Of a stretch of DNA of 52,379 bases, positions 35,381 to 45,152 are shown piece by piece. Origin of the DNA: Caulobacter sp. (GTDB lineage Bacteria; Pseudomonadota; Alphaproteobacteria; Caulobacterales; Caulobacteraceae); assembly GCA_030645575.1 (NCBI GenBank), contig JAUSMJ010000054.1, positions 1-52,379 of the forward strand, in the 5' to 3' direction. Each line of letters starts with the position of its first letter. The first letter of the stretch is position 1. Both the position numbers and the translations under genes were made by a program. The notes beneath the pieces are model-generated. The model did no database searches. It was given only the letters and a program-made list of their open reading frames with translations, and was not told where the DNA came from.

Positions 35381-36157
35381 ATGGCCGCCGAAGGCACGCT
35401 TTTCGATCTGACCGGCAAGGTCGCGATCATCACCGGCAGCTCGCGCGGCATCGGCAAGGCCATCGCCGAGCGCATGGCCCAGCATGGGGCCAAGGTGACC
35501 ATCTCCTCGCGCAAGGCCGGCCCCTGCGAGGAGGTCGCCGCCGAGATCAACGCGACCTACGGCGAGGGCAGGGCCATCGCGGTCCCGGCCAACATCTCCT
35601 CCAAGGAGGACCTGCAGCGGCTGGTCGATGAGACGAAGACGGCCTTCGGCAAGGTCGATATCGTCGTCTGCAACGCCGCCTCGAACCCATACTACGGCCC
35701 GCTGGCGGGGATCGCCGACGACCAGTTCCGCAAGATCCTCGACAACAACATCATCTCCAACCACTGGCTGATCAGCATGGTCGTGCCCGAGATGATCGAG
35801 CGGAAGGACGGGGCCGTGATCATCGTCTCCTCGATCGGCGGCCTGCGCGGCAGCCCGGTGATCGGCGCCTACAACATCTCCAAGGCGGCCGACTTCCAGC
35901 TGGCCCGCAACCTGGCCCATGAGTACGGAAAGCACGGCATCCGCGTGAACTGCATCGCGCCCGGCCTGATCAAGACCGACTTCGCCAAGGCGTTGTGGGA
36001 CAATCCCGAGACCCTCAAGCGCTCGACCGAGACTGTGCCGCTGCGCCGCATCGGCGAGCCGGACGAGATCGCCGGCGCGGCGGTGTTCCTGGCCTCCGCG
36101 GCCGGGACGTTCATGACGGGCCAGGCCGTGGTCGTGGACGGCGGCGCGACGATCTAG
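35381..36157 (+). CDS. Short-chain dehydrogenase/reductase
   Basis: 258 residues, classical SDR. Cofactor motif TGSSRGIGKAIAERM; NAAS in the fourth strand; catalytic serine in VSSIGGLRG and YNISK (Y and K). The C-terminus GEPDEIAGAAVFLASAAGTFMTGQAVVVDGG is standard. AGGGAG precedes the ATG. Alphaproteobacterial relatives often sit with acyl-CoA metabolism genes, and a PsrA-like site lies just upstream, so an acyl-CoA substrate is plausible. Its stop overlaps the PIN toxin stop on the other strand (CTAG). Confidence 0.9.
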   Translation: MAAEGTLFDLTGKVAIITGSSRGIGKAIAERMAQHGAKVTISSRKAGPCEEVAAEINATYGEGRAIAVPANISSKEDLQRLVDETKTAFGKVDIVVCNAASNPYYGPLAGIADDQFRKILDNNIISNHWLISMVVPEMIERKDGAVIIVSSIGGLRGSPVIGAYNISKAADFQLARNLAHEYGKHGIRVNCIAPGLIKTDFAKALWDNPETLKRSTETVPLRRIGEPDEIAGAAVFLASAAGTFMTGQAVVVDGGATI

Positions 36158-36588
36158 GCGGGCAGGGCGGCGGCTTCGGCGAGGGTCAATACGGCGGCCT
36201 CGTCGAACTTCGCCGCCCGCAGCTTTCGGACGAGACTTAGGTCCGCCGTGACAAATGGCGCATCTCGCTCGGCGGCGAGGGCAAGGTAGAGACAATCATA
36301 AGCCGGATGGTCCAGTCGGCGAGCCAGATCGAGGCCAGGGCGGATGAGGCGGCGCATGGGCCATAGGCTGGTCGTGATCATCTCAAGCGCCGCGAGCGCA
36401 GCCTCAATGGCGTCGTCGCCGACCTGCCTGAGCCGATGCTTCTTCCACAGTATGTTCGTACATTCCGCGACCAGCAGATCGGGCGCCAAAGTCGTCCAAT
36501 GACGGTGAAGCCGCATGGCCAGCGATGTGTCCGGCTCATCCACCACCCACTTGATAGCGATACTTGCGTCAATCACGACGGCGGTCAT
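36154..36588 (-). CDS. vapC: PIN-domain ribonuclease toxin (FitB/VapC type)
   Basis: 144 residues. PIN acidic residues: D in MTAVVIDASIAIKW, E in LLVAECTNILW, D in HPAYDCLYLALA and D in APFVTADLSLVRK. PIN toxins cleave tRNA or rRNA. The gene starts inside the stop of its antitoxin gene (ATGA), as in FitAB and VapBC operons. All catalytic acids are retained, so it is probably active when free. Confidence 0.93.
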   Translation of the reverse strand: MTAVVIDASIAIKWVVDEPDTSLAMRLHRHWTTLAPDLLVAECTNILWKKHRLRQVGDDAIEAALAALEMITTSLWPMRRLIRPGLDLARRLDHPAYDCLYLALAAERDAPFVTADLSLVRKLRAAKFDEAAVLTLAEAAALPA

Positions 36589-36836
36589 CGTGCCTCGTCT
36601 CGGCTCTCACGCTGCAGAACCTCGGAAGGTGTATGCGGCGAGCCCGCGCTGAGCGCCCGTGCATGCGCGGCCAACGTCAGAAACGCCTCCCGCCGTTCGG
36701 CAATTGAGGGCGTTGCCAGAACCTCCCTCAGAATGGCCCGATGCTCTGCCTCTACCGACCGGCCGTTGTGCGCGGCGCGAGCCTTCAGTCTGCCGACCAG
36801 ATCATCGTCGAGGTTTCGGACATGCAGGTTGGCCAT
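36585..36836 (-). CDS. FitA-like ribbon-helix-helix antitoxin
   Basis: 83 residues. N-terminal ribbon-helix-helix of the FitA type: MANLHVRNLDDDLVGRLKAR, then AAHNGRSVEAEHRAILREVL. The C-terminal tail would wrap the PIN toxin. First gene of the operon, overlapping the toxin by 4 bp. It would repress its own promoter, probably between 36837 and 36877 or in the aminotransferase end. Confidence 0.9.
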   Translation of the reverse strand: MANLHVRNLDDDLVGRLKARAAHNGRSVEAEHRAILREVLATPSIAERREAFLTLAAHARALSAGSPHTPSEVLQRESRDEAR

Positions 36837-36877
36837 GGTGAACGTCTCGCGTCTGAATTGCTCAGATGATAGCAAAT

Positions 36878-38098
36878 TCAATCCAAAGCCGCAATTCTCG
36901 CCGCCGCTAGCCGCTCGATCCCCGCGTCCAGCGTCTCGTCCCGCTTGGCGAAGCACAGGCGGATGATGTGGGTCGGGGCATCCTGTTCGTAGAAGGCCGA
37001 GACGGGGATCGCCGCCACCCCGTGGTCCTTCACCGCCCGCAGACAGAAGGCGTGGTCGGCCTTGCTCACCCCTGACGCGGCCAGATCGACGTTGAGGAAA
37101 TAGGTTCCGGCGGCCGGCAGCACCGTGAAACCCTCCCGCGTCAGGCCCGCCGCCAGCCGGTCCCGTGACCGCTGCAGCTGACCCGGCATGGTGGCGAACC
37201 ACTCAGCGCAGTGGTCCAGGCCCCAGGCCACGGCCGCCTGCAGCGGCGGCGGGGTGGTGAAGGTCAGGAACTGGTGCGCCCCGGCCAGCCCCCTGGTCAG
37301 GGCCGGCGCCGCGCAGAGGAAGCCGACCTTCCAGCCGGTCAGGGCGAACATCTTGCCGGCCGATCCGATCTTCACCGTCCGCTCGCGCATGCCCGGAAAG
37401 CGCATCATCGAGCGGAATACACGACCGTCGAAGGCGATCTGTTCCCAGACCTCGTCGCAGACGGCGATGGCGTCATGGGCCACGCAGTACTCGGCCAGCA
37501 GCGCCAGCTCGGCGCCGGAGAAGATCACCGCGGCCGGATTGACCGGATTGTTCAGCACCACCATCCGCGTCTTCGGCGTGAAGGCCGCTTCCAGCAATTC
37601 GCGCGTGATGCGCCAGTGCGGCGGCTCCAGCCGGGCCAGGCGCGGCGCGCCGCCGGCCCGGCGGATCATCGGGGCGTAGGCGTCATAGAGCGGCTGGAAC
37701 AGCAGCACCTCGTCGCCGGGCGAGATCAGGCTGAGGAAGGCCGCCGCCAGCGCTTCGGTGGCGCCCGAGGTGATCGTGACCTCTGTCTGCCAGTCCAGGT
37801 CCAGCCCCTGGAACCGCGCGTAGTGGTCGGCCGCCGCCCGCCGCAGCTCGGCCAGGCCGCGCATCGGCGGATACTGGTTGTAGCCGTTCAGCGCCTCCTC
37901 GGCCGCGCGGCGGCGCACGGCCTCGGGCCCGGGCTCGTCGGGAAAGCCCTGGCCCAGGTTGATCGCCCCGGTCTCGCGGGCGAGGCCGCTCATCACCTCG
38001 AAGATGGTCGTCGGCAGGTTGGCGTAGACGGGGTGGACCAAGGGCCTGGCTCCTTGCGCGAACGGCTTGCGGGATGCTGCGACAGTTCCCAAACTCAT
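36878..38098 (-). CDS. Class I PLP aminotransferase (KAT/methionine aminotransferase-like)
   Basis: 406 residues. Fold-type I aminotransferase: INLGQGFPDEPGP at the N-terminus, TSGATEALAAAF, NNPVNPAAVIFS, CDEVWEQIAFDG, the PLP lysine in GSAGKMFALTGWKVG, and the carboxylate-binding arginine in THIIRLCFAKRDE. The FPDxPGP and GWK features are those of kynurenine/methionine aminotransferases. ATG 38098 is the likely start. It is divergent from a GNAT gene with only three bases between the two start codons. Confidence 0.9.
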   Translation of the reverse strand: MSLGTVAASRKPFAQGARPLVHPVYANLPTTIFEVMSGLARETGAINLGQGFPDEPGPEAVRRRAAEEALNGYNQYPPMRGLAELRRAAADHYARFQGLDLDWQTEVTITSGATEALAAAFLSLISPGDEVLLFQPLYDAYAPMIRRAGGAPRLARLEPPHWRITRELLEAAFTPKTRMVVLNNPVNPAAVIFSGAELALLAEYCVAHDAIAVCDEVWEQIAFDGRVFRSMMRFPGMRERTVKIGSAGKMFALTGWKVGFLCAAPALTRGLAGAHQFLTFTTPPPLQAAVAWGLDHCAEWFATMPGQLQRSRDRLAAGLTREGFTVLPAAGTYFLNVDLAASGVSKADHAFCLRAVKDHGVAAIPVSAFYEQDAPTHIIRLCFAKRDETLDAGIERLAAARIAALD

Positions 38099-38101
38099 GC
38101 C

Positions 38102-38557
38102 ATGCGCATCGTCGATTTCGAACCCCGCCACGCGCCGGCCTGGCGGTCGCTGAACGAGGCCTGGATCGGCAGGCATTTCACCGTCGAACCGGCCGACGAG
38201 GTCGTGCTGGGCGATCCGGTGGGCCAGGTCATCGCGCCAGGGGGCCACATCTTCATGGCCGAGGACGCCGACGGCGCGGCCATCGGCTGCGTGGGCCTCA
38301 AGGCCATGGCCGATGGAGGCTTCGAGGTGATCAAGATGACCGTGGCCGAGGCGGCCCGCGGCACGGGCCTGGGCCGCGATCTGATGCGCGCCTGTATCGA
38401 CCGGGCAAGGGCGCTCGGCGCGCCCCGGCTCTATCTGGAGACCAACAGCGGGCTCGGCCCGGCGCTGGGCCTCTACCGCGCCATGGGCTTTGTCGATCTG
38501 CCGCGGCAGGACACACCCTACGCCCGCTGCGACGTCTGGATGGCGCTGGAACTCTAG
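38102..38557 (+). CDS. GNAT-family N-acetyltransferase
   Basis: 151 residues. Acetyl-CoA site VIKMTVAEAARGTGLGRDLMRACIDRA (V/I-x-x-x-x-R/Q-G-x-G/A pattern as ARGTGLG), then LYLETNSGLGPALGLYRAMGF, typical of GNATs acting on amines. Starts three bases from the divergent aminotransferase start, so the two may be co-regulated. The stop overlaps that of the following minus-strand gene (CTAG). Substrate is unknown. Confidence 0.88.
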   Translation: MRIVDFEPRHAPAWRSLNEAWIGRHFTVEPADEVVLGDPVGQVIAPGGHIFMAEDADGAAIGCVGLKAMADGGFEVIKMTVAEAARGTGLGRDLMRACIDRARALGAPRLYLETNSGLGPALGLYRAMGFVDLPRQDTPYARCDVWMALEL

Positions 38558-38946
38558 CCGGCCATGCTCGCCAGCATCGCGCCCATCTTCTGGTGCAGCA
38601 GGTTGATGGCCTTGAGTGGCCGCACCATGACCTTGAAGCGGGTGATCTCGCCGGCCTCGTTCCAGTGGATGATATCGACGCCGTTGATCTTGATGCCGTC
38701 GATCTCGGTGACGAATTCCAGCACCGCGCCGGTCGGCGAGAACCATTCGTGCTCGTAGTGGAAGTGCTCGTTGTTGAGCACCGCCGCCGCGCCCAGCAGG
38801 TATTTCATGGTGATCGGCCGGCCGGCCTGGGGCGTGTGGACCACGGGCGATTCGAAGACCACGTCCTCGGCCAGCAGATCCTTGAGCGTCGCGGCGTCGA
38901 GGGTCTCGAGATAGGCGTGCCATTGCCGGATGGGGGCGGGGGTCAT
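38554..38946 (-). CDS. SnoaL/NTF2-like protein
   Basis: 130 residues. Cone-shaped NTF2-like fold: WHAYLETLDAATLKDLLAEDVVFESPV at the N-terminus, a middle strand set and DGIKINGVDIIHWNEAGEITRFKVMVRPL at the end, typical of nuclear transport factor 2-family proteins with nuclease-free small-ligand pockets. ATG 38946; an in-frame earlier start exists but lacks support. It shares four bases with the stop of the GNAT gene. Confidence 0.8.
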   Translation of the reverse strand: MTPAPIRQWHAYLETLDAATLKDLLAEDVVFESPVVHTPQAGRPITMKYLLGAAAVLNNEHFHYEHEWFSPTGAVLEFVTEIDGIKINGVDIIHWNEAGEITRFKVMVRPLKAINLLHQKMGAMLASMAG

Positions 38947-39068
38947 GGGAAACTCCGTGGCGGGGTGCGGTGGTTCTACCACACAGGGGCCCGAACAGGC
39001 GAAAGCGGGCTTGCCTCGCCGCGGAATTTTCGCTTTGAAGCGCCCGTGAAAAATCGCTGAAAGATCCT

Positions 39069-39449
39069 ATGAGTCTGCTGAAACAACCGACCTTCGCCGA
39101 GCGCCAACAGGCCGCGGCGGACGCCAAGAAGGCCATGCTGGCCAAATTCAAGCCCAAGCCCGCCGTCGTCGATCCCAACTTCGTCCACCGCGAGGAGCGG
39201 CTGGCCGCCGAGCGCGAGGCCGCCCGCGCCGCGCGTGAGCTGGCCAAGGAAGAGGCCCGCAAGGCGGCCGAGGCGAGGGCCGAAGCCCAACGGCTGGCCG
39301 AGGCCGCCGCCGCCGAGGAGCGTCGCCTGGCCCTGCTGAACGATGCCGACGCGCAGCTCGCTCTCAAGCGTGACGAGCGCAAGGCCCGCAAGGCCGAAGC
39401 CAAGGCCGAGGCCCGCGCCAAGCGCGAAGCCAAGCGCATGGGTCGTTGA
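39069..39449 (+). CDS. DUF6481-family protein
   Basis: 126 residues, very rich in Ala, Glu, Lys and Arg. Starts MSLLKQPTFAERQQAAADAKKAML, typical of the DUF6481 group of Caulobacterales and sphingomonads, then forms one long charged helix. No hydrophobic core is apparent. It may bind nucleic acid or act as a structural protein; function unknown. Its start follows GAAAGATCCT. Confidence 0.75.
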   Translation: MSLLKQPTFAERQQAAADAKKAMLAKFKPKPAVVDPNFVHREERLAAEREAARAARELAKEEARKAAEARAEAQRLAEAAAAEERRLALLNDADAQLALKRDERKARKAEAKAEARAKREAKRMGR

Positions 39450-39645
39450 TCGTCGGGTCACCCTGACGGACCAGCCGGTCCGGAACAACGGCCCCGGCGC
39501 GCCGTCCGGCCGGTGGGGCTAATCAACCGCCACTGGGCCAGGACCTCGTCGCCAGCCCCGGCGGCGCGACCGGCTGATCCGCCGCCGACGCGGTTAATCA
39601 CTGCTTCAAGGGTCGCGGGTCAGGATCGCCGTCGCATAGTCGGAA

Positions 39646-41408
<1,763 letters not shown>

Positions 41409-41412
<4 letters not shown>

Positions 41413-41795
41413 CCGCGCCGGCCGACGCCGTGCGCGCGCGCCGCAAGCTGACCAACCGGCTGATCGCCGCCCATGACGCGGCCCGGCTGAAGCCGTTCCT
41501 GCATCCCGACGTCACCCTGGTGACCGGCGACGGCGGCCGGATCGTCGGGGCGCCGGCCGTGCTGACGGCATTCGCGGCCCAGTTCGCCGACCCGGCCTTC
41601 GTGACCTACGACCGATCGACGGCGTCGGTCGAGCTCGACCAGGACGGTGCGCGCGCCGCCGAGTCGGGGCTCTGGACCGCGCTGTGGCGAGACGCTCCGA
41701 CCCTGACCGGGACCTATCTCGCCGCCTGGCGCAAGGTCACCGGCCAATGGGTCATCGAGGCGGAGCTGTATGTAACGCTGGCACGAATTCGGTGA
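41409..41795 (+). CDS. SnoaL/DUF4440-like protein coupled to the histidine kinase
   Basis: 128 residues, NTF2-like fold: a helical N-terminus with TNRLIAAHDAARLKPFLHPDVTLVTGDGG, then strands ending in GTYLAAWRKVTGQWVIEAELYVTLA. Resembles DUF4440/SnoaL-like proteins that bind a small molecule. ATG overlaps the kinase stop (ATGA), so the genes are cotranscribed, which suggests a link to the sensor. The last codons and stop lie inside the left arm of an inverted repeat. Confidence 0.75.
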
Positions 41796-41867
41796 CAGTT
41801 TACGAATTGACGCCTGTGACGCTGGCGCCGCCAGCGCGACTGCAATTCGTAAACTGTCACCGAATTC
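41785..41867. repeat. 25-bp inverted repeat with inner hairpin
   Basis: GAATTCGGTGACAGTTTACG... (41785-41809) and its exact reverse complement (41843-41867), with a GCTGGCG-C-CGCCAGC hairpin inside. It overlaps the stop codon of the SnoaL-like gene and lies 10 bp after the helicase stop, so it may act as a bidirectional terminator. The GGTGACAGTTTAC-type sequence resembles REP units near RAYT transposases. Confidence 0.85.
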
Positions 41868-41877
41868 CAACCGCGCC

Positions 41878-44115
41878 CTACGGCTTCCAGTCGTTGCTCT
41901 TGTTCTTGGGCTTGAAGGGCTTTTTCGGTCCCTTGAACGACTTCTCGATGCCGGCCTTGAACGGCTTGTCCTTGCCGCCGGCCTTGGTTCCCTTGAAGTC
42001 GCCGCCGGGTTTGAACGCGCCGCGGGCCGCCGAGGCGCCCTCGGGCTTCTTGAAGCCGTCGTTGCGGGCGCCGCCCTGGAAGTCGCGCTTCTTCTTGAAG
42101 GCGGGCCGCTCCGGCGCCGCGCCGGCGGGCGCATAGGGGGCCGACTCGCGGGGACCCTTGCTGTCGCTGGCGCGGGGCTTCTTGAACGGCGCGCGCTCCG
42201 GCTGGGCCTCGGGACGGTAGGGAACGGCGGCGTCACGGGGACGGTCGTACTCGCGCTTGGGTTTGGCCGGGGCGGCCGGACGGTCCTCGCGGGGAACGCG
42301 GGGCTTCACATAGGGCGCGGCGTCACGGACCGGCCCCTCGGCGCGCGGCGCGCGGTCGGCATAGGCCGGCTTTTCCGGACGATCCTTCCACTCCGGGCGG
42401 GCGGGGCGCTCGGCGCGCTCTGGACGCGGTCCGCGGTCGGGGCGGTCGGCGAAGTCGCGCTTCTTGGGTCCGAAGTCCTTCGAGGTGGGCGGGGTCGAGG
42501 GGGTGACCTTGATATCCTCGGCCGCCGTGGCCGTGATCGCCTCGGCGAAGCGCGGGCTCATCTCGCCGGAGATCTGGAACTTGGTCTCGCTGTCGAAGAT
42601 GCGGATCTGGCCGATGTCCTTCTTGGTCACGTGACCCAGGCGGCAGATCAGCGGCAGGATCCATTTCGGATCGGCGTTCTTGCTTCGGCCGATCGACAGG
42701 CGGAACCAGGAGGCGTCGGCGAACTCGCCGTGGTCGCGGGCGCCACGCTCGCCGCCGTCGTCGAACTCGCGGGGCGCGCGCTCGGGACGGCCGGCGCCCC
42801 GGTCGCCGCCGTCGTACAGGTCTTCCGGCTCCGGCAGGCGGGCGCGGTACATGCGCACCAGGGCCGTGGCGATCTCCTCGGCCGACTTGCCCTCCATCAG
42901 GGTGCGGGCGAGGGTCAGGTCCTCGTCCGACGGCGCCTCGGTCAGGGTCGGGTCGTTGAGCATGCGGACGGTGTCGCCGGCGCGGATCTCCTCGGCGCTG
43001 GGCGGACCGCTCCAGACGGCCTCGACTCCGGCGTTGCCGATCAGCATCTCGGCCTTGCGGCGGCGGGTGTAGGGGACCAGCAGGACGGAGACGCCCTTCT
43101 TCCCAGCCCGGCCCGTGCGGCCCGAGCGGTGCAGCAGGGCGGCCTTGTTGACCGGCAGGTCGGCGTGGATCACCAGGCCCAGGTCCGGCAGGTCCAGGCC
43201 CCGGGCGGCCACGTCGGTGGCGACGCAGACGCGGGCGCGCCGGTCACGCAGGGACTGCAGGGCGTCGTTGCGCTCCCGCTGGCCCATCTCGCCCGACAGG
43301 CCGACGACCTCGAAGCCGCGCTCGCGCAGGCTGGAGTGCAGGTGGCGCACGGCGTCGCGCGTGGCGCAGAACACCAGCGCGCCGCCGGCGTCGAAGTGGC
43401 GCAGCACATTGACCACCGCATGCTCGATCTCGTTCGGCGCGATGCGGATGGCGCGATACTCGATGTCGCCGTGCGGCGCGTTGCGGGTGGTGGTGTCGAT
43501 GCGCACCGCGTCGCGCTGGAAGGTCTTGGCCAGGGTCGCGATATCCTTGGCGATGGTCGCCGAGAACAGCAGGGTGCGGCGCTCGGCCGGCGTGGCCTCA
43601 AGGATGAACTCCAGGTCCTCGCGGAAGCCCAGGTCGAGCATCTCGTCGGCCTCGTCGAGCACCGCGACCTTCAGCGCCGACAGGTCAAGGTGGCCGCGCT
43701 CGAGGTGGTCGCGCAGACGGCCGGGGGTGCCGACGACAATGTGGCAGCCGCGGTTCAGCGTGCGCTGCTCGCTTCGGGCGTCCATGCCGCCGACGCAGGA
43801 GACCACGATCGCCCCGGTGCGGGCGTAGAGCCAGGTCAGCTCGCGGCTGACCTGCAGGGCCAGTTCGCGGGTCGGGGCGATGATCAGGGCCAGCGGCGCG
43901 CCGTACTCGCCGAAGCGCTCGGCCTCGCCCAGCAGGGTCGGGGCCATGGCCATGCCGAACGCGACGGTCTTGCCCGACCCGGTCTGGGCCGAGACCAGCA
44001 GGTCGCGCCCTTCGGCGTCGGCTTCCAGCACGGCCAGCTGGACGGGGGTCGGCTCGAGATAGCCCTGGTCGACGAGGGCGCGATCAATCGCGGCGTTCAC
44101 GGAAGGGAAGGCCAT
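41878..44115 (-). CDS. DEAD-box RNA helicase with DbpA-type RNA-binding domain
   Basis: 745 residues. Helicase core: TPVQ (Q motif), SAQTGSGKT (42-50), PTRELA, GTPGR, DEAD (154-157), SAT (185-187), HRSGRTGRAG. It then has a DbpA-like RNA-binding domain (WFRLSIGRSKNADPKWILPLICR...IGQIRIF) and a long, low-complexity basic tail (about residue 530 onward, rich in RP, DRP, FKK) that ends KPKNKSNDWKP. The core and RNA-binding domain resemble DeaD/CsdA-type ribosome-assembly helicases. ATG 44115 is preferred; the open frame upstream is only GC-rich non-coding DNA. Confidence 0.92.
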   Translation of the reverse strand: MAFPSVNAAIDRALVDQGYLEPTPVQLAVLEADAEGRDLLVSAQTGSGKTVAFGMAMAPTLLGEAERFGEYGAPLALIIAPTRELALQVSRELTWLYARTGAIVVSCVGGMDARSEQRTLNRGCHIVVGTPGRLRDHLERGHLDLSALKVAVLDEADEMLDLGFREDLEFILEATPAERRTLLFSATIAKDIATLAKTFQRDAVRIDTTTRNAPHGDIEYRAIRIAPNEIEHAVVNVLRHFDAGGALVFCATRDAVRHLHSSLRERGFEVVGLSGEMGQRERNDALQSLRDRRARVCVATDVAARGLDLPDLGLVIHADLPVNKAALLHRSGRTGRAGKKGVSVLLVPYTRRRKAEMLIGNAGVEAVWSGPPSAEEIRAGDTVRMLNDPTLTEAPSDEDLTLARTLMEGKSAEEIATALVRMYRARLPEPEDLYDGGDRGAGRPERAPREFDDGGERGARDHGEFADASWFRLSIGRSKNADPKWILPLICRLGHVTKKDIGQIRIFDSETKFQISGEMSPRFAEAITATAAEDIKVTPSTPPTSKDFGPKKRDFADRPDRGPRPERAERPARPEWKDRPEKPAYADRAPRAEGPVRDAAPYVKPRVPREDRPAAPAKPKREYDRPRDAAVPYRPEAQPERAPFKKPRASDSKGPRESAPYAPAGAAPERPAFKKKRDFQGGARNDGFKKPEGASAARGAFKPGGDFKGTKAGGKDKPFKAGIEKSFKGPKKPFKPKNKSNDWKP

Positions 44116-44563
44116 TGGGGTAGTTCCTGACGGGGCGAAAACGCATTGGGCGCCCGGTCGGCTCGCGTTGGCGAGGGCGTGTATCAGCGTTTCGGAAGAT
44201 GTGAGGCGCGGCTCATACAGCCAAACCTGTGCAAAAGCCACCCCGGCGGCGGAACCCGGCCGTCCCGCCTGTCCCGCGAGGGCCGGCGCATTTTTCGCCG
44301 TGGCGCCCGATGCGGGGGCAAGCGCCGCCCGCCGCCCGGCCGACGGCGTCGCCCGGTGGGGCGGGGGCCGGAGGCGATCCCTTGTGGAGCAGGGTTTGCG
44401 GGGCGTGGCGAGCGGTCTCATCGGTGCATTGTAACCCCGCCCGGGAGAGCGGGGATCAAATCGCGCGGCGAGGAGACGGAGATGTCCCGGGAGGGGGCGG
44501 ATTGTCCCGGTTTGTCGCGGGATTATTGGTCCCGGGAGTCTCGCTTTTCGCGGCGCCTGGAAG

Positions 44564-44827
44564 CCCTTCCCCCTGGAGGGGGGAAGGGTTGGGATGGGGG
44601 TGGTGGTGGATGCCGCCAGCCTGAAAGACGTCATGGTGAGCAGCACCCGCAGGGTGCGTGTCGAACCACGCAATCTGCTCGTGCGTCCTTCGACACGCAG
44701 CCTCCGGCTGCTGCTCAGGATGACGTGCAATAATGGTCGTCATGGCGAGCAGCGCTCGAAGAGCGCGTGTCGAACCACGCAAGCCGCCACCCCCATCCCC
44801 GACCCTTCCCCCCTCCAGGGGGAAGGG
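44564..44827. repeat. Nested palindromic repeat cluster
   Basis: Outer arms 44564-44603 and 44787-44827 are nearly perfect inverted copies (CCCTTCCCCCTGGAGGGG... / reverse complement). Inside are direct copies of a GTCATGG.GAGCAGC unit (about 44630-44673 and 44738-44782), and an inverted copy lies between them (about 44680-44726). It fills much of the gene-free stretch 44116-45152. Confidence 0.8.
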
Positions 44828-44860
44828 AGCACCCCTTCAATCTCATGCAGGCCAGCCTGC

Positions 44861-44951
44861 CGGACGATCCGGGTTGGTCAAGGACGGGCCTTCGGCCCGC
44901 CGCGTCGCGGCCGCGCGAAGCGCGGTCCTTGAGCAACCCGGCTCGTCCGGC
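44861..44951. repeat. Palindromic dispersed repeat, copy 2
   Basis: CGGACGATCCGGGTTGGTCA pairs with TTGAGCAACCCGGCTCGTCC; GGGCC-TTC-GGCCC is an inner hairpin. Core shared with 26570-26628. The remaining DNA from 44116 to 44563 and from 44952 to 45152 shows no gene. Confidence 0.8.
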
Positions 44952-45152
44952 GATTGCCTCGGCAAGAGATGAAGGGGGTGGTGGGGGACTCACCGACAGC
45001 CGCTCAGGCCCGCGAAGGCTTTCTTATTCGGGCGAGGCGAAATTCAGCGCGCCGGGTGATCTCCCAAAGCCGGCATGGAAGAGAGTTGATTTACTATTGC
45101 AATTTTCGTCCACTTTATGAGAGGATGTTTTCCAAACGAAGGCAGGGAAAAC

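Noticed and set aside
44564..44951. CRISPR array
   Set aside because: Repeats are nested palindromes of differing length without regular spacers; no cas genes are present.
44146..45120. Several frames of 90 to 195 codons between the helicase and ietA
   Set aside because: They are built from palindromic repeats and GC-rich DNA, overlap each other in several frames and match nothing recognisable.
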